Origin: Psilocybe azurescens
Taxonomy: Eukaryota; Basidiomycota; Agaricomycetes; Agaricales; Agrocybaceae
Length of the DNA: 58,583 bases
Assembly: GCA_023853785.1 (NCBI GenBank)
Contig: JAJIRX010000269.1
Coordinates: 1-58,583 of the forward strand
Direction of reading: 5' to 3'
The notes beneath the pieces were generated by a model, which was not told the DNA's origin, ran no database searches, and saw only the letters and a list, made by a program, of their open reading frames with translations. Below are positions 1-10,366 of the stretch, in pieces; positions within the stretch are counted from its first letter, which is position 1; the number at the start of each line of letters is the position of its first letter. A program made the translations under genes and the position numbers.

Positions 1-225
1 CGCGTTTTCGTGCGCCGCTTCAATGACAACAGTAGAGGCTCTGGGGTGATGATGCAAGGTATACTTTGAAAATTTTACAGGAATGGATGGATAATGATGG
101 AAAGATGCTAAAGAAGGAAAAAAGTTGTTGCTGTTGAGGAAAAGGTCAGAGCAAGTTCATCAAAGGATACATCTGAGCAGGAGAAGTCAAAGAAGAAGAA
201 GAAGAAGAAGCAATCTGAGCAGTAA
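1..225 (+). CDS. 3' end of an unrecognised gene (partial)
   Basis: The window opens inside a reading frame. Codons from base 1 read RVFVRRFNDNSRGSGVMMQ. A likely intron (GTATAC...TTTACAG, about 54-83) follows, then a frame EWMDNDGKMLKKEK. After one possible single-base slip in the A run near 117-123 the frame continues as a Glu/Lys-rich tail with seven consecutive lysines and stops at TAA 223-225. The Lys-rich end could be a nuclear localisation signal. I do not recognise the family. It may be the C-terminus of a transposon protein, since the next gene is a KDZ-associated one. Both the splice and the slip are inference. Confidence 0.35.
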
Positions 226-321
226 GTAGGAAGAATATAAATATATGCAATGTACTTTTAAATGTTTTAAAATCTAACTGTTTGTATACTGTGATTTTTC
301 AGATCTTTTATAACAATCTAC

Positions 322-2551
322 TTGATGGTTATGTCACCTCTACTTCCTCTATTCTGGCTGCTTATCTGTCTTGCATATCTTCCTGGTGTATCAGCATCAG
401 GACCAACAACACCATTTCCTAATATTACATTTTTGGCTTTTAGCAAATTTGTGTCAACAACATTTAATCCAGATATTTCTTTGGAAACTGTGCTGCTAGT
501 CTTTTTTTCTCTAGTAGAAAATCCAGACTTGCTTAATTTACATGCTCGCCAAAAGCATCCAAGTTTACAGGATGAAAGCATAATTGCTACAAGTTGGATG
601 AAGACTTTGAGTCGTGCATTAAAAATTGACTTGATACTGGTCTTTCTATGCTTTTCAACAAAACCAATTTATGTCTGATACCTGGGAAACTGTATTAGCT
701 GTAAAGCTTGATAAATTTTCTGAAGTTCTTGGTCCTACACCCTATAAACAAGGTGCTTTCTATCAAAAGTTGGAAAATGTTTCTCAAAAGTGTATTGAAC
801 CAGTGCAGATAATCTGCCCTCTTAACATGATTTGTATAACTCCATTATGCATATCTCAACATATTAGGGTATATACCCGTGGACTTGATTTACCATTGGT
901 GACTTTGCTCAAAGGATCATCTATATTTAAAAATGTCCCTGTGTTAACAGGAGAATGCACCAAATGCCACACATTATATTCTGCAGATCATCAAACTTAT
1001 TATAATAATGACACTCGTAATGAGAGATATCTAAATTTTCCTAAATACATCCAGATTGGAAGCAATATCTGGGTTGATTATGTTTTTGCAAATGCACTAA
1101 TGAATGGCATATACTCATTTCATGCATCTGCAAATACATATACTCAATATTGGAACAATAGCTTTGGCACTATTGATTCTGCTAATATATTTAAACTTAG
1201 TCGGAAACAAGTCTGGCAAGCTTTGTATGGCACTCTATTAGGGTTGTGGCTGCATCTTTACACACAACATTTGAAACTATTTCTGATATTGATATTGATG
1301 ATCTTACTCAGCATGCCTTTGCTATACTTGGAAATGGTGGTGAAATTCCTGGTGCAAGAGAACATTCTTGTTCTGATTGTACCAAGCCATACAAAGAGAC
1401 TGTTCAAGACAAAGATCCTATTCCAGGTACATTACCTGTTAAGCTATATACTTTAGATGGTGTTGTTATGGGGCCACAGGTTTGTTTTTTGGCTTTTGTT
1501 TTATTTTTAAGTTTATACTAATTTTGTGAACTTAGATTTGTGCTTTTGATGGTTGCACCAATGATCTTATTAATGCATGTGGTGGTTCACTTTGTACAAT
1601 GCATGAAGTTGAACTTGCAAACAAATGCCAGATGGTTGGCTGTGACAGTGATAAATTTGAAGAAACTCAAGCTTGCAGGCAACATCAAGACAACTGGAAG
1701 CAAAGTGTGCAAGCCCGTAGTAAAGAAACTCTCAATGGTATATGTCGCATTCTTCAAAGGCCTGGTGAACATCAAGAATGGCAACAAATTCCTGAAGGAG
1801 CTATTCAGCAACTACATGATGAAGAGATTGATGAGAATACTCATTCTACACAACGAAAACATTATTTTTCACCTAATCGTTCATATTGTGTTGAAACTGC
1901 ATGTGCACCTTTGGAGTTGTTCTTGCATGGACTAAATTTGACAAGTCTGAGTCTCCAACAAATATTCTCCGCTGGCTAGAGCATCTATTTCCAAATAAAG
2001 ATGAAAGACCAGCTTACATTTGTATTGATAAAGCATGTCAAGTTTTTAAAACAGCTGTTAAACTCAAGTTATGGAATGAGTGGAAACAGACAACTCATTT
2101 TATTGTGGACTCTTATCACTATACCAATCATAAGGCAACTGATGAAGTTTGCCGGAAATGGTGTAATCCTGCACCCAAAGATGGCAGTGCTCCAAATCTT
2201 GTGGGTGAAAAAGTTGATGAAAATGGAAACCTCATTCAATATAGAGAATTTAATACTCAAGTCTGTGAGCAACTTAATGCTTGGCTTGGTGGCTATGAAT
2301 CTATCTTAAAGTGAATGACATCCAAAAATTTCAATTGGTTTATACATACAATGTTGGTTTATCATGTGAAGCATGTTCTTGGCAGGTTATCATCTTCAAA
2401 AAATGAGGACTCAATAGATGATGAAAGTAGTGAAGAAGAGGAATCTAGTGCAAGTAGTAATAGTAGCCAGAGTAGCAGCCAGACAACCCAAAGTGATGAA
2501 AATAGTGAGTCAACAGATAGTAGTGATGATGAAATGCATGTCTCAGATTAA
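322..2551 (+). pseudogene. KDZ-transposon-associated CxC5/CxC6 protein gene, broken
   Basis: The translation has the look of fungal proteins carrying the CxC5 and CxC6 cysteine clusters that accompany Kyakuja-Dileera-Zisupton (KDZ) transposases. The CxC5-like part (about 671-1240) contains CTKCHTLYSADHQ. The CxC6-like part follows an intron at 1480-1535 and begins ICAFDGCTNDL, with CTMHE and a later ACRQH. Then comes a domain with YICIDKACQVFK, DSYHYTNHKA and CEQLNAWLGGYESILK, and a Ser/Asp/Glu-rich tail. The frame shifts near 660-680 and near 1235-1240 (GCTTTG where GCTTTTG would keep frame), and an in-frame TGA at 2312-2314 sits where CGA (Arg) is expected before MTSKNFNWF. The TGA is a substitution, so the copy looks dead; the shifts could partly be sequencing slips. 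The first exon may start upstream of 322. A repeat array follows directly and may be the element's 3' end. Confidence 0.65.
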
Positions 2552-2594
2552 ATAAATATTATACAATTTTCTCTATTTCATTAATTAAGTCTAG

Positions 2595-2900
2595 TAAACT
2601 CAAAGATAAACAGAGTCCAGTGGATTTCACTGGACTCTATTTATTTTGATTTCTACTTATTTATTGTATTAAGCTTATCAGAATCCAGTGGACTCCAGTG
2701 GACTTGCTTATATACTAAGTGTAAAAGATAAACAGAGTCCAATGGAGTCCACTGGAGTCCACTGGACTCTATTTATTTTGATTTCTACTTATTTACTGTA
2801 TCAAGTCTACCAGAGTCCAGTGGACTCCAGTGGACTCCAGTGGACTCTGTTCACCTTTTTACACTTAGTATATAGGCAAGTCCAGTGGAGTCCATATGGA
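2595..2900. repeat. Palindromic 10-bp repeat array with inverted arms
   Basis: The segment is built from a 10-bp near-palindrome (TCCAGTGGAC and its complement), present singly and in runs of two or three. A longer unit (about 90-100 bp, AAACAGAGTCCA ... GGACTCTATTTATTTTG ... TTATTTA) is directly repeated at about 2601-2700 and 2726-2815. Arms reading CTTGCTTATATACTAAGTG (from about 2704) recur inverted at about 2842-2881, giving an imperfect hairpin of roughly 180 bp. The array starts 40 bp after the KDZ-associated frame ends, so it may be subterminal repeats of that element, or a small MITE-like insertion. Confidence 0.75.
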
Positions 2901-3771
2901 CTGTGTGGGGATGGTAAAGTACTGATAAAAACCAAAAACTAAAACACAAACCAGAGAGGAATAGTCCAGGCTGGATAAAACAACACACTTTCTGTTGAGT
3001 TTAAATGAGGACTGGCTTGGCCACTAGATTATAAAGAGGTATGTGGTCTGAGGAGTGTAAAACTGTCTGAAGAAGAAAAAATAGATGAGAGGGTATAAAA
3101 GTGCCTTTGAGAGTTTACTGGGAAAGAAACACCCAACTTGGTTAGAGTAAAATGGTGTGAATAAAGAGTGTTGGTTGTGGAAGAGAATATAGCTAGATAA
3201 ATCAGATAAAGAGATACAGAATCAGGAGTGAGAGTGTAGTTTTGATTCTAAATTGTTTCAGCCAAGTCTGCAACTTCTACAAAGCCAGAAGTAGAGTCTT
3301 GTGAATCTGTAATAAATAGAGCTGACTAGAGTGATCAAAGATAATGACTTGTGCAATGTTTTTGATCCAGAAACTCAAACAGAGCAGTGAGGTGAATGAG
3401 AGATGACTAGAGTGATGGATGAAGATGACAACTAGTGTAATGCTCCTGAATAAAATATTCCAAAAGAGCATTGAGAAGTTGAGAAGAGGAGTGTAGAAAA
3501 AGAGTGATGGGTTCAGAGAATGATAGAATCCAAAAGAACTGGATAGAATACTCTGGGATGTGAGAGTGTGGGTGGTGGGTAGCCTGATCTAACCACTGAA
3601 AGACATCTTGAATTACTGAAATAACTGCCGGATTTGTGCTAGATACTGATGATAACTTTTTGAATACATACTGGAGTGCTGATACTGAGTGCTGATAACT
3701 TGAAAACTTTGTTGTGAAAAAATTGGGGCTTGTAACTTCCTTGTATTCTAAGCAATACTACTACATGTTTT
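2901..3771. other. Gene-free AT-rich segment
   Basis: I see no coding frame. Within it, about 3315-3400 and 3400-3485 look like a degenerate tandem duplication (both begin with GACTAGAGTGAT and contain a TGTAATG or TGCAATG and an AAACAGAGCA/AAAAGAGCA-like stretch). The rest is purine-rich (GAGTGTAG, AGAGTGAG) and without recognisable structure. Confidence 0.5.
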
Positions 3772-3776
3772 ATATA

Positions 3777-4131
3777 TGTTATGGACACCTTATTTTTCTT
3801 TACTTTTCCTTTCATTTTTGTATATAAAGACCTTTTTATCACATGATGGACAATATCATGTGATTGTATATCTGACTCATTCTACTCTGACTCACATTTG
3901 TTGACACTGTTATGACTCATTCCTTATTTCTGACTCACACTCTGATTCGCATTGTACTATAGTTATAGATACTCAAAATGCTTAAATAGCCAGTAGACAC
4001 CACTATTGTTCCTCAGCTAGTTCTTGAGAATCTAATCTCTTCTTACTCAATACTGCTTGGAACTTGCTGTTTTTGATTACTTGACTGTTGGTTTTATCCA
4101 CGCACGTGAATATAAACCTGAAGTTGTAACA
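3777..4131. mobile_element. Solo LTR, copy 1, with ATATA target duplication
   Basis: The 355-bp segment starts TGTTATGGACAC and ends GTTGTAACA, the TG...CA ends of an LTR. It is flanked on both sides by ATATA (3772-3776 and 4132-4136), a 5-bp target duplication. It matches, in reverse complement, the segment at 8755-9182, which has its own different target duplication. It contains a TATATAAAG stretch, a hairpin around TCACATGATGG, and four TGACTCA heptamers between about 3870 and 3950. There is no internal coding region, so this is a solo LTR left by recombination. The parent family and its orientation are unknown. Confidence 0.88.
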
Positions 4132-4136
4132 ATATA

Positions 4137-4928
4137 CTGGAGAATATGGAAAAATATTTAAAGGAGGTAAAGCATCCAAACTATACTAATTATTCTGAAG
4201 ATTGATACCCAATAGTCTAATTTTCCAACTACATACAATAGAACAAAGGCTGACAGAGTTTAGAAGTGAAAAATAGAAGAATAAGTAAATAAGTAAGTAA
4301 TATAAAATGAATAGAAAGTATAAGCAGGATTATGAAAGAAAAATGAGATGAGTAAGAAAGAAGCAAAGCTGAGTAAGTACAATAAGCAGAAATGACAAAA
4401 AAAAAAAATCAATCATATGAAAGTATTAGACAATAGAAAAAGAGTAAAAATAGCAAACAAGTACCATGCTAATGAATAGAACCAGTCTATTTATGGTACA
4501 GCTCAGTCATCCATTACCAAGACTGCTGAGTAAGATGAAGATTTTCTGCATATATGGAATCCAGTTAAGAACCAAATAGTTGTAAATAGCTAAATACTAA
4601 TGATGATGGCGATATATGGTGCTGTGCAGTGCTATGCATATCAAGATGGATAGAAATGCTGTCCAGGAATAAGTTGCATATAGCCTTGAGGTTCAAAATA
4701 GATAGACAATTGAATTATTGATAGAGAATGTAGCTGATTAAATTGTTGAAGTGGAAATTGAAAGTTGGAATGGAGATTGAAATGGACTTTGAATGGACTT
4801 TGATATTGAATATTGGAGAGTGTACTTCAGATAAAAATGCAAAAATAACCCTGGTCTCTGCTTGCAATGGAGAGTCAATGCAGATGATCTAAACTTACAG
4901 ATAAATCACTTATCTAATCAAAATTGGT
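4137..4928. other. Gene-free AT-rich segment between two LTR elements
   Basis: No coding frame is supported. The sequence is AT-rich with short simple tracts (AAGTAAATAAGTAAGTAA near 4280, an A run near 4400) and a local repeat of TTGAATGGACTTTGA/TATTGAATATTGGA near 4770-4815. Confidence 0.5.
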
Positions 4929-4933
4929 GTATG

Positions 4934-5186
4934 TGTTAGAATTGCCTTTTTCAGACTCAGACTGATGGGATCACATGACACACACATATGTAGCTGTAGC
5001 ACACTGCTTGAACTCCTTAGTTACTCACTTTGGACTTCAGGCAAGTAGCTAGCTTAGTTCAGTCTCAATACATTCAGTTACTCACTTCAGACTTCAGGCT
5101 CTCATAGCCACTCTGTCTGATACAGTGTGACCACAAAACTTGGACCACAGCTGTCTTGCATGTTTCCAAACTCGCCATCTTTAACA
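4934..5186 (+). repeat. 5' LTR of the Copia element
   Basis: Starts TGTTAGAATTGCC and ends CTTTAACA. It is about 95 percent identical by eye to 9732-9983. Differences cluster near the start (TTTTTCAG versus TTTTGGG) and near the end (GCATGTTTCCAAACTCG versus GCACATTTCTGAACTTG). Confidence 0.92.
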
Positions 5187-5198
5187 GGTTATGGGCCC
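5187..5198 (+). other. Primer-binding site for internal initiator-tRNA-Met
   Basis: The 12 bases right after the LTR end, GGTTATGGGCCC, are the complement of the anticodon stem-loop region (GGGCCCAUAACC) of eukaryotic initiator tRNA-Met, not of a tRNA 3' end. Drosophila copia is known to prime from such an internally cut initiator tRNA. The match and position are seen; the priming mode is inferred from the copia precedent. Confidence 0.75.
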
Positions 5199-5391
5199 CA
5201 CACACACTGCACTTTAAATTCAATTTCAACCAAAAGTCTCAACTGTTCATTTCCACACTCTTCATGTTTTGGCTTGCACTGGCCATGCTGGTGCTCCTAC
5301 TGCCACCTCATCATGTCACAACATTCCTCACACATTCTTGCACATCTCTGCTCACTACCACCACATCACATCACTCTCATCTTGTGCAATC

Positions 5392-8300
5392 ATGTCTTCT
5401 TCATCCCTGCCCAATTTTGCAAAACTGAATGCTTCCAACTACCCAACTTGGTGTGGTGAAATGCAAGCTTGGCTTTGTGCCCAGGGCGTCTGGTGCATTG
5501 TTTCCAGTCAATCCAAGGCCCCCAAGCAGTCCTCACCACCCAAGGACACTGAGAAGCCCACTCTTGATGCCTGGAACACCAAATTGGACAAAGCAGCTGG
5601 GTACATCTATCTGGCTGTTGAGGAGAATCAGAAGATCCATTTTGCCAAAATTTTGGACAATCCTGTCAAGATGTGGGCTGCTCTGGCTTCAGTACACCTC
5701 CAGAAATGTCCTGGTGCACACTTCAATGCATATGATGACCTATTCTCTATCAGGAAGCAGGAGGACAAATCTCTGCAGTCCCTGATGAACAGAGTGGACA
5801 CTGCCATTCACAGGATTCAAGATCTTTGGCCTAAGGACTTCACTCTCACCAATCTAGATGATGAGCTAGCAAGCATGACACTTATTAGGGGCGCTTTCTG
5901 ATGAGTTCAGCAGTTTTGCTTCATCTCTATTGCTCATGGACAAGCTGGAGAAGGCTACTATTCAACAGGCCTTTGTCACAGAGGAGTCCCAATGTTGCCA
6001 TCATGCTTCTGCTGCTCCCAATGTCACCTCTGTGCTTGCAGCATTGTCATCTCACACTTCTGCACTGCTACACTTCTCTGTACGTTTTCACGGCATGAAT
6101 AACCACATGCAAGCAGAATACAGCTGTTATCTTGACTCTCAAGAGAAAGCAAAGGAAAGTGTTCACACCAGGTACAAGAACAGAGGTCAGAAGGCCAGGA
6201 AAGTGCAGGAGACCACTGAGAAGGATCCCAAGCCAGAGTTCACTGGAAATGCAAGTGCACTGTCTACATCTGCTCCAAGACCACCATGTTCTTTTAAACA
6301 TGATAGAACGACACTCTTTACAGCTACTGTCACCTTGCAGAATTGCAGCATTCTGGATGCATCTACTGAGCCAATTTCAGAATGTGCAAGTGCAGCTTCA
6401 ACTCTTCTAATGGACATCAATCTTTGGCATCATTGCTGTGCGCACCACAGTCATGCTACAATCAAGCAATTGATACACAGTGATCTCGTCTTTGGTCTCA
6501 TTGTTACCTCTAAAGATCAGCCTGATCCAATTTGTGAGGCATGCCTAGCAGGCAAAATGACTTCTGCACCATTTCCCAGCTCCACAAGAGAATCACTTGA
6601 ACCACTTGAGCTGATCCATTTTGACCTTCATGAACCTCTTCCTGTGCCCAGTTCAGAGGGATACTGCTACTGGATCACTTTCTTTGATAACTGTACCAAG
6701 CTGCATACTGTACTGTTCCTAAAGTGAAAGAGCAACACTTTTGAGGTGTTTAAGACATTCAAAGTGTATGCTGAGAACCAGCTCAACACAAAAATCAAGG
6801 CTTTACAAGATGACAAGGCTGGGGAATACATGTCAGCTGCTTTCATCAAATTCACTGATCAATGTGGCATTGTACAACATCACAGCACCAGGAACAGGCC
6901 ACAGCAGAACGGAGTTGCAGAGTGTGCAAATCAAACCATTTCTGACCATGCTACTGCTATGTTGAATGAATCCAACCCTTCCTGTGTTGTTTTGGGTCTT
7001 GGCTGTCTCTGCTTATGTCCATGTGTGGAATTGGCTCCCTACTGCACCTCTGCCTGCTACAACACCCTATACTGCTTGGTTCAAGAAGAAACCTGATATT
7101 AGCCATTTCCAGGTGTTTGGGTGCACTGCCTATGTCTATATACAGTGAGACAAGTGGAAATCGCTCTAATCACACAGAGAAGTGTATTTTTTTGGGTATC
7201 CATCTGGGTACAAGGGTTGGCAGTTTTACAATCCAGTCACCAAGAAGTTCATTATCTCAGAACAAGCTATCTTCGATGAGAGGAGCTTTCCAGGCCTCAA
7301 ACAGACGTCTCCAGTGAGCCTGATGCCTGTTGGCACTCCTGTGACCTTCCCAGATGTACCAGATTCTGGGTGGGATAACAACTTTGCTTCTGAGCCTGAA
7401 TTGCGCCCAAATGACCCAGATGTGTTGCCACTGCCTCCTCTTGCACCCAACAATGTTCTGACTGCTCCTCAGCTACCAGTCGCACCTCCTCAGCCAGATA
7501 ATGCACAAAACATCCCAAACATCCCAGAACATGCTCAATTGCATCCTGCACCCATACCAGCTCCAGTTCACACTCCTCGCACTCCTTGTCCACCTAAGAG
7601 CACTATTGAGCCTTCTCACTGCTCTACACATGCTCCAAAGCCTCCTAGTGAATGGTAGAAGGTTGCCCCTGCTCCTTCCACTGCAGACAATGACGAGTCA
7701 AATCCATCTCTAGATGATGACATGGATGAAGTTCAATTTGCAGGAGCTGCTTCAACTTCTGATCCACACAACTACAAGCAGGCCATGAAGAGCAATGATT
7801 CTGAGCAATGAAGTGAGGCTACACTTGCTGAATACAACACCTTGCTTCAGAACTGCACATGGTCTATTGAATGCTACAAGGCCTGAATCATCACCCAAGG
7901 CTGCTTGCAACATCTCAGATCTGACTATCATGAAGTCCATGAAGTCTATGCGCCTATGCCTTGCCCTGTGACGATATGCACTACATTTTCTATAACTGCT
8001 GCTGAGGACCTGGAACTGCGCTCTGTTGATATCTCAGCTGTTTTCACCAATGGAGACTTAGATGAGTACATCTACATGAAGCAGCCTGATGGATTCCATG
8101 AGGGTGCTCCAAACAAGGTCTGCAGGCTCCAAAAATCACTGTATTGGCTCAAGCAGTCAGCTTGTCAGTGGAACCTCAAATTGAATGCTGCACTCACCCA
8201 AATGGAATTCAAGTGAGTTGAAGCCAACAGATCTGTTTACATCTACTCTGATTGCCATGTTTGCATGTTTGTGCCCATTTACATCGATGATATCACCATT

Positions 8301-9684
8301 GCTTGCAAGAATGGAGCTGCAATTGATAAAGCGGTCAAGCAGTTAGCTGAACACTTCAAATGCAGAGATCTTGGTCCAACAGAGTTCCTGCTAGGTGTAG
8401 GCATCACCAGAGATCCCAAATTGTGCACAATCACTCTCCACCAATGCCAGTTCATTCTAGACATTCTAGAACACTACAACATGACAGATTGCAGTCCTTT
8501 GTTGACTCCTATGATTCCTGGCACTGTTCTTACCAAGAAAATGGGTGTTTCATCACCAGAAGATGTGCAATTCATGAAAAATGTTCCCTATCTCAGCTGC
8601 ATTGGTTTGCTTCAATATCTCACCTCCATGACCCGCAGTGACATTGCACATGTTGTTGCCTATCTTGCATGCTTTAACAGCAATCCTGGTCTGAAACACT
8701 GGGCAGCAGTCGAACACCTATTGCGCTATTTGAAGGGTACACTTGAGCACAAGCTGTTACGACTTCAGGCTTATATTCATGTGTGTGGATAAAGCCAACA
8801 GTCAAGTAGTCAAGAACAGCGAGTTCAAGTGGTATTGAGTAAGAGGAGATTAGATTCTCAAGAACTAGCTGAGGAATAATAGCGGTGTCTACTGGCTATT
8901 TAAGCGTTTTGAGTATCTACAATTATAGTACAATATGAGTCCAAGTATGAGTCAGAGCATAGGATGAGTCGTGATGGTGCCATTGATGTGAGTCAGAGTG
9001 TGAGTCAGAACAAGAAGTGAGTCATAACGGTATAGACAATGTGAGTCAGAGTAGAATGAGTCAGATATACGATCACATGATGTTGTCCATCATGTGATAA
9101 AAAGGCTTTTATATACAAAAATGAAGAGAAAAGAAAAGAAAAGAAAAAGGAAAAGAGCGAAGAAAATAAAGTGTCTGTAACACAAGCTGCACTACTCAGG
9201 CAAGCTGGGTGTAGACATGTTCAGCACCTACTGTGATGTGTCTCATGGCGACTGCAAAGACACTAGATGCTCTACAGGTGGTTATGTGACTATTATGGCT
9301 GGTGGTGCAGTTGGCAGGAGCAGCAAACTGCAGGGAATTGTTGCACTTTCTACTACTGAAGCAGAGTTCATTGCAGCTGTTGAAGCAGGCAAGGAGATTG
9401 CATGAATGTGCAACATTTTATGCAAATTTGGCTACCACATTGATCAGCCTTCCACTCTTCACATTGACAACCAATCTGCGATCAGCGTCTCAAAGAATCC
9501 CAAACACCATGGATGCATGAAACATCTCGACCTGTGCTTCCACTGGCTGCGCAACGCTGTAAATGATAAGATGATTGACCCTTCCTTTGTTTCAACTGAT
9601 GAACAAGTTGCAGGCATTCTTACCAAGGCTCTGCCTGCTGCGAAGGTTGAGTTCTGCAGAGAGGAGATGGGGATTCATCCTTAG
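5392..9684 (+). pseudogene. gag-pol of the Copia element, multiply disrupted
   Basis: ATG 5392 opens a Gag of the UBN2 type (LPNFAKLNASNYPTWCGEM). The frame slips near 5890 (one extra G in AGGGGCG). The zinc knuckle near 6090 has lost cysteines (HGMNNHMQAEYSC) and almost no aspartic protease is left before the integrase region. The pre-integrase part has WHHCCAHHSH and CEACLAGK. Integrase keeps its acidic residues in IHFDLH, LQDDKAGEY and NGVAEC, but is broken by TGA 6725-6727, a slip near 6975-7000 and stops at about 7147 and 7168. Further stops occur near 7656, 7809, 7884 and 8214. Reverse transcriptase shows SVDISAVFTNGDLD and the catalytic YIDD (about 8280). RNase H is cut by the solo LTR at 8755 and resumes at 9188, with ALSTTEAEF, HIDNQSAI and KHLDL. 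The final stop is near 9684. Confidence 0.88.
8755..9182. mobile_element. Solo LTR, copy 2, nested in Copia RNase H
   Basis: Starts TGTTACGACTTC and ends CTGTAACA. CAAGC flanks it on both sides (8750-8754 and 9183-9187). It is the reverse complement of the family at 3777-4131. Removing the insert and one CAAGC joins EHK to LHYSG in frame, proving a clean insertion. Six TGAGTCA heptamers (TGACTCA on the other strand) lie between about 8945 and 9062. This copy is longer than copy 1 (428 versus 355 bp), mainly through extra heptamer-bearing sequence and an AAAAG tract near 9125-9165. Confidence 0.92.
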
Positions 9685-9731
9685 AGTATATTTTGTTCTT
9701 TTATTTCTGAGACCGTTCAGATCATGGGGGA

Positions 9732-9983
9732 TGTTAGAATTGCCTTTTGGGACTCAGACTGATGGGATCACATGACACACACATATGTAGCTGTAGCACA
9801 CTGCTTGAACTCCTTAGTTACTCACTTTGGACTTCAGGCAAATAGCTAGCTTAGTTCAGTCTCAATACATTCAGTTACTCACTTCTGACTTCAGGCTCTC
9901 ATAGCCACTCTGTCTGATACAGTGTGACCACAAAACTTGGACCACAGCTGTCTTGCACATTTCTGAACTTGCCACCTTTAACA
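9732..9983 (+). repeat. 3' LTR of the Copia element
   Basis: Direct copy of the 5' LTR. It starts TGTTAGAATTGCC right after the purine tract ATGGGGGA and ends CTTTAACA, followed by GAATG. Confidence 0.92.
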
Positions 9984-9988
9984 GAATG

Positions 9989-10366
9989 ACACCAAACAGG
10001 CTCTAATGAAAATGCAATGATCTCATAATATTTGGGTTTCCCTTTCTTTTCCTCATCAGAAGCTCTCTGTTTCTGCAATCATTGGACTGTAGTAAACATT
10101 TTTCATCTTTAAATTTGGTTAAAAATTAGTAAAAACCAATTTCCATAATTACTAATGATCAAGCAACATGAATTCTATGTTAACAGAAGCAACTTGGAAT
10201 TGGTCTTGATACAATTTATTAAATAGTTTTTATATAGTATATGCCAAAAAAGAAGTGTTTCAGAATTGGGAAATCACTAATCTTTGATCTATTTGTCTCA
10301 AGTTTGTCTGGCTCACAAATGAGTTTTGACATAAAACAATTTTTTTGCCTATCCAACTCTCAACTA
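9989..10366. other. Gene-free AT-rich segment
   Basis: No coding frame or repeat recognised. It holds the 3' flank of the minus-strand HRI1-like gene and AT-rich sequence next to the Copia element. Confidence 0.5.

Larger units (their letters stand above)
4934..9983 (+). mobile_element. Ty1/Copia LTR retrotransposon, decayed
   Basis: Two direct LTRs of about 252 bp (4934-5186 and 9732-9983) bound an internal region with gag, integrase, reverse transcriptase and RNase H in the Copia order. The LTRs differ at roughly ten positions. The flanks are GTATG on the left and GAATG on the right, a 5-bp target duplication with one mismatch. A tRNA primer-binding site follows the 5' LTR and a purine tract ATGGGGGA precedes the 3' LTR. 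A 428-bp solo LTR plus 5-bp duplication lies inside RNase H, so the element was about 4.6 kb before that insertion. It cannot be autonomous: multiple stops, frame shifts and an apparent loss of the protease region. Confidence 0.92.

Noticed and set aside
2595..2900. Possible CRISPR-like array
   Set aside because: The repeats are 10-bp palindromes in direct tandem without unique spacers, in a eukaryotic genome; they are transposon or minisatellite repeats.
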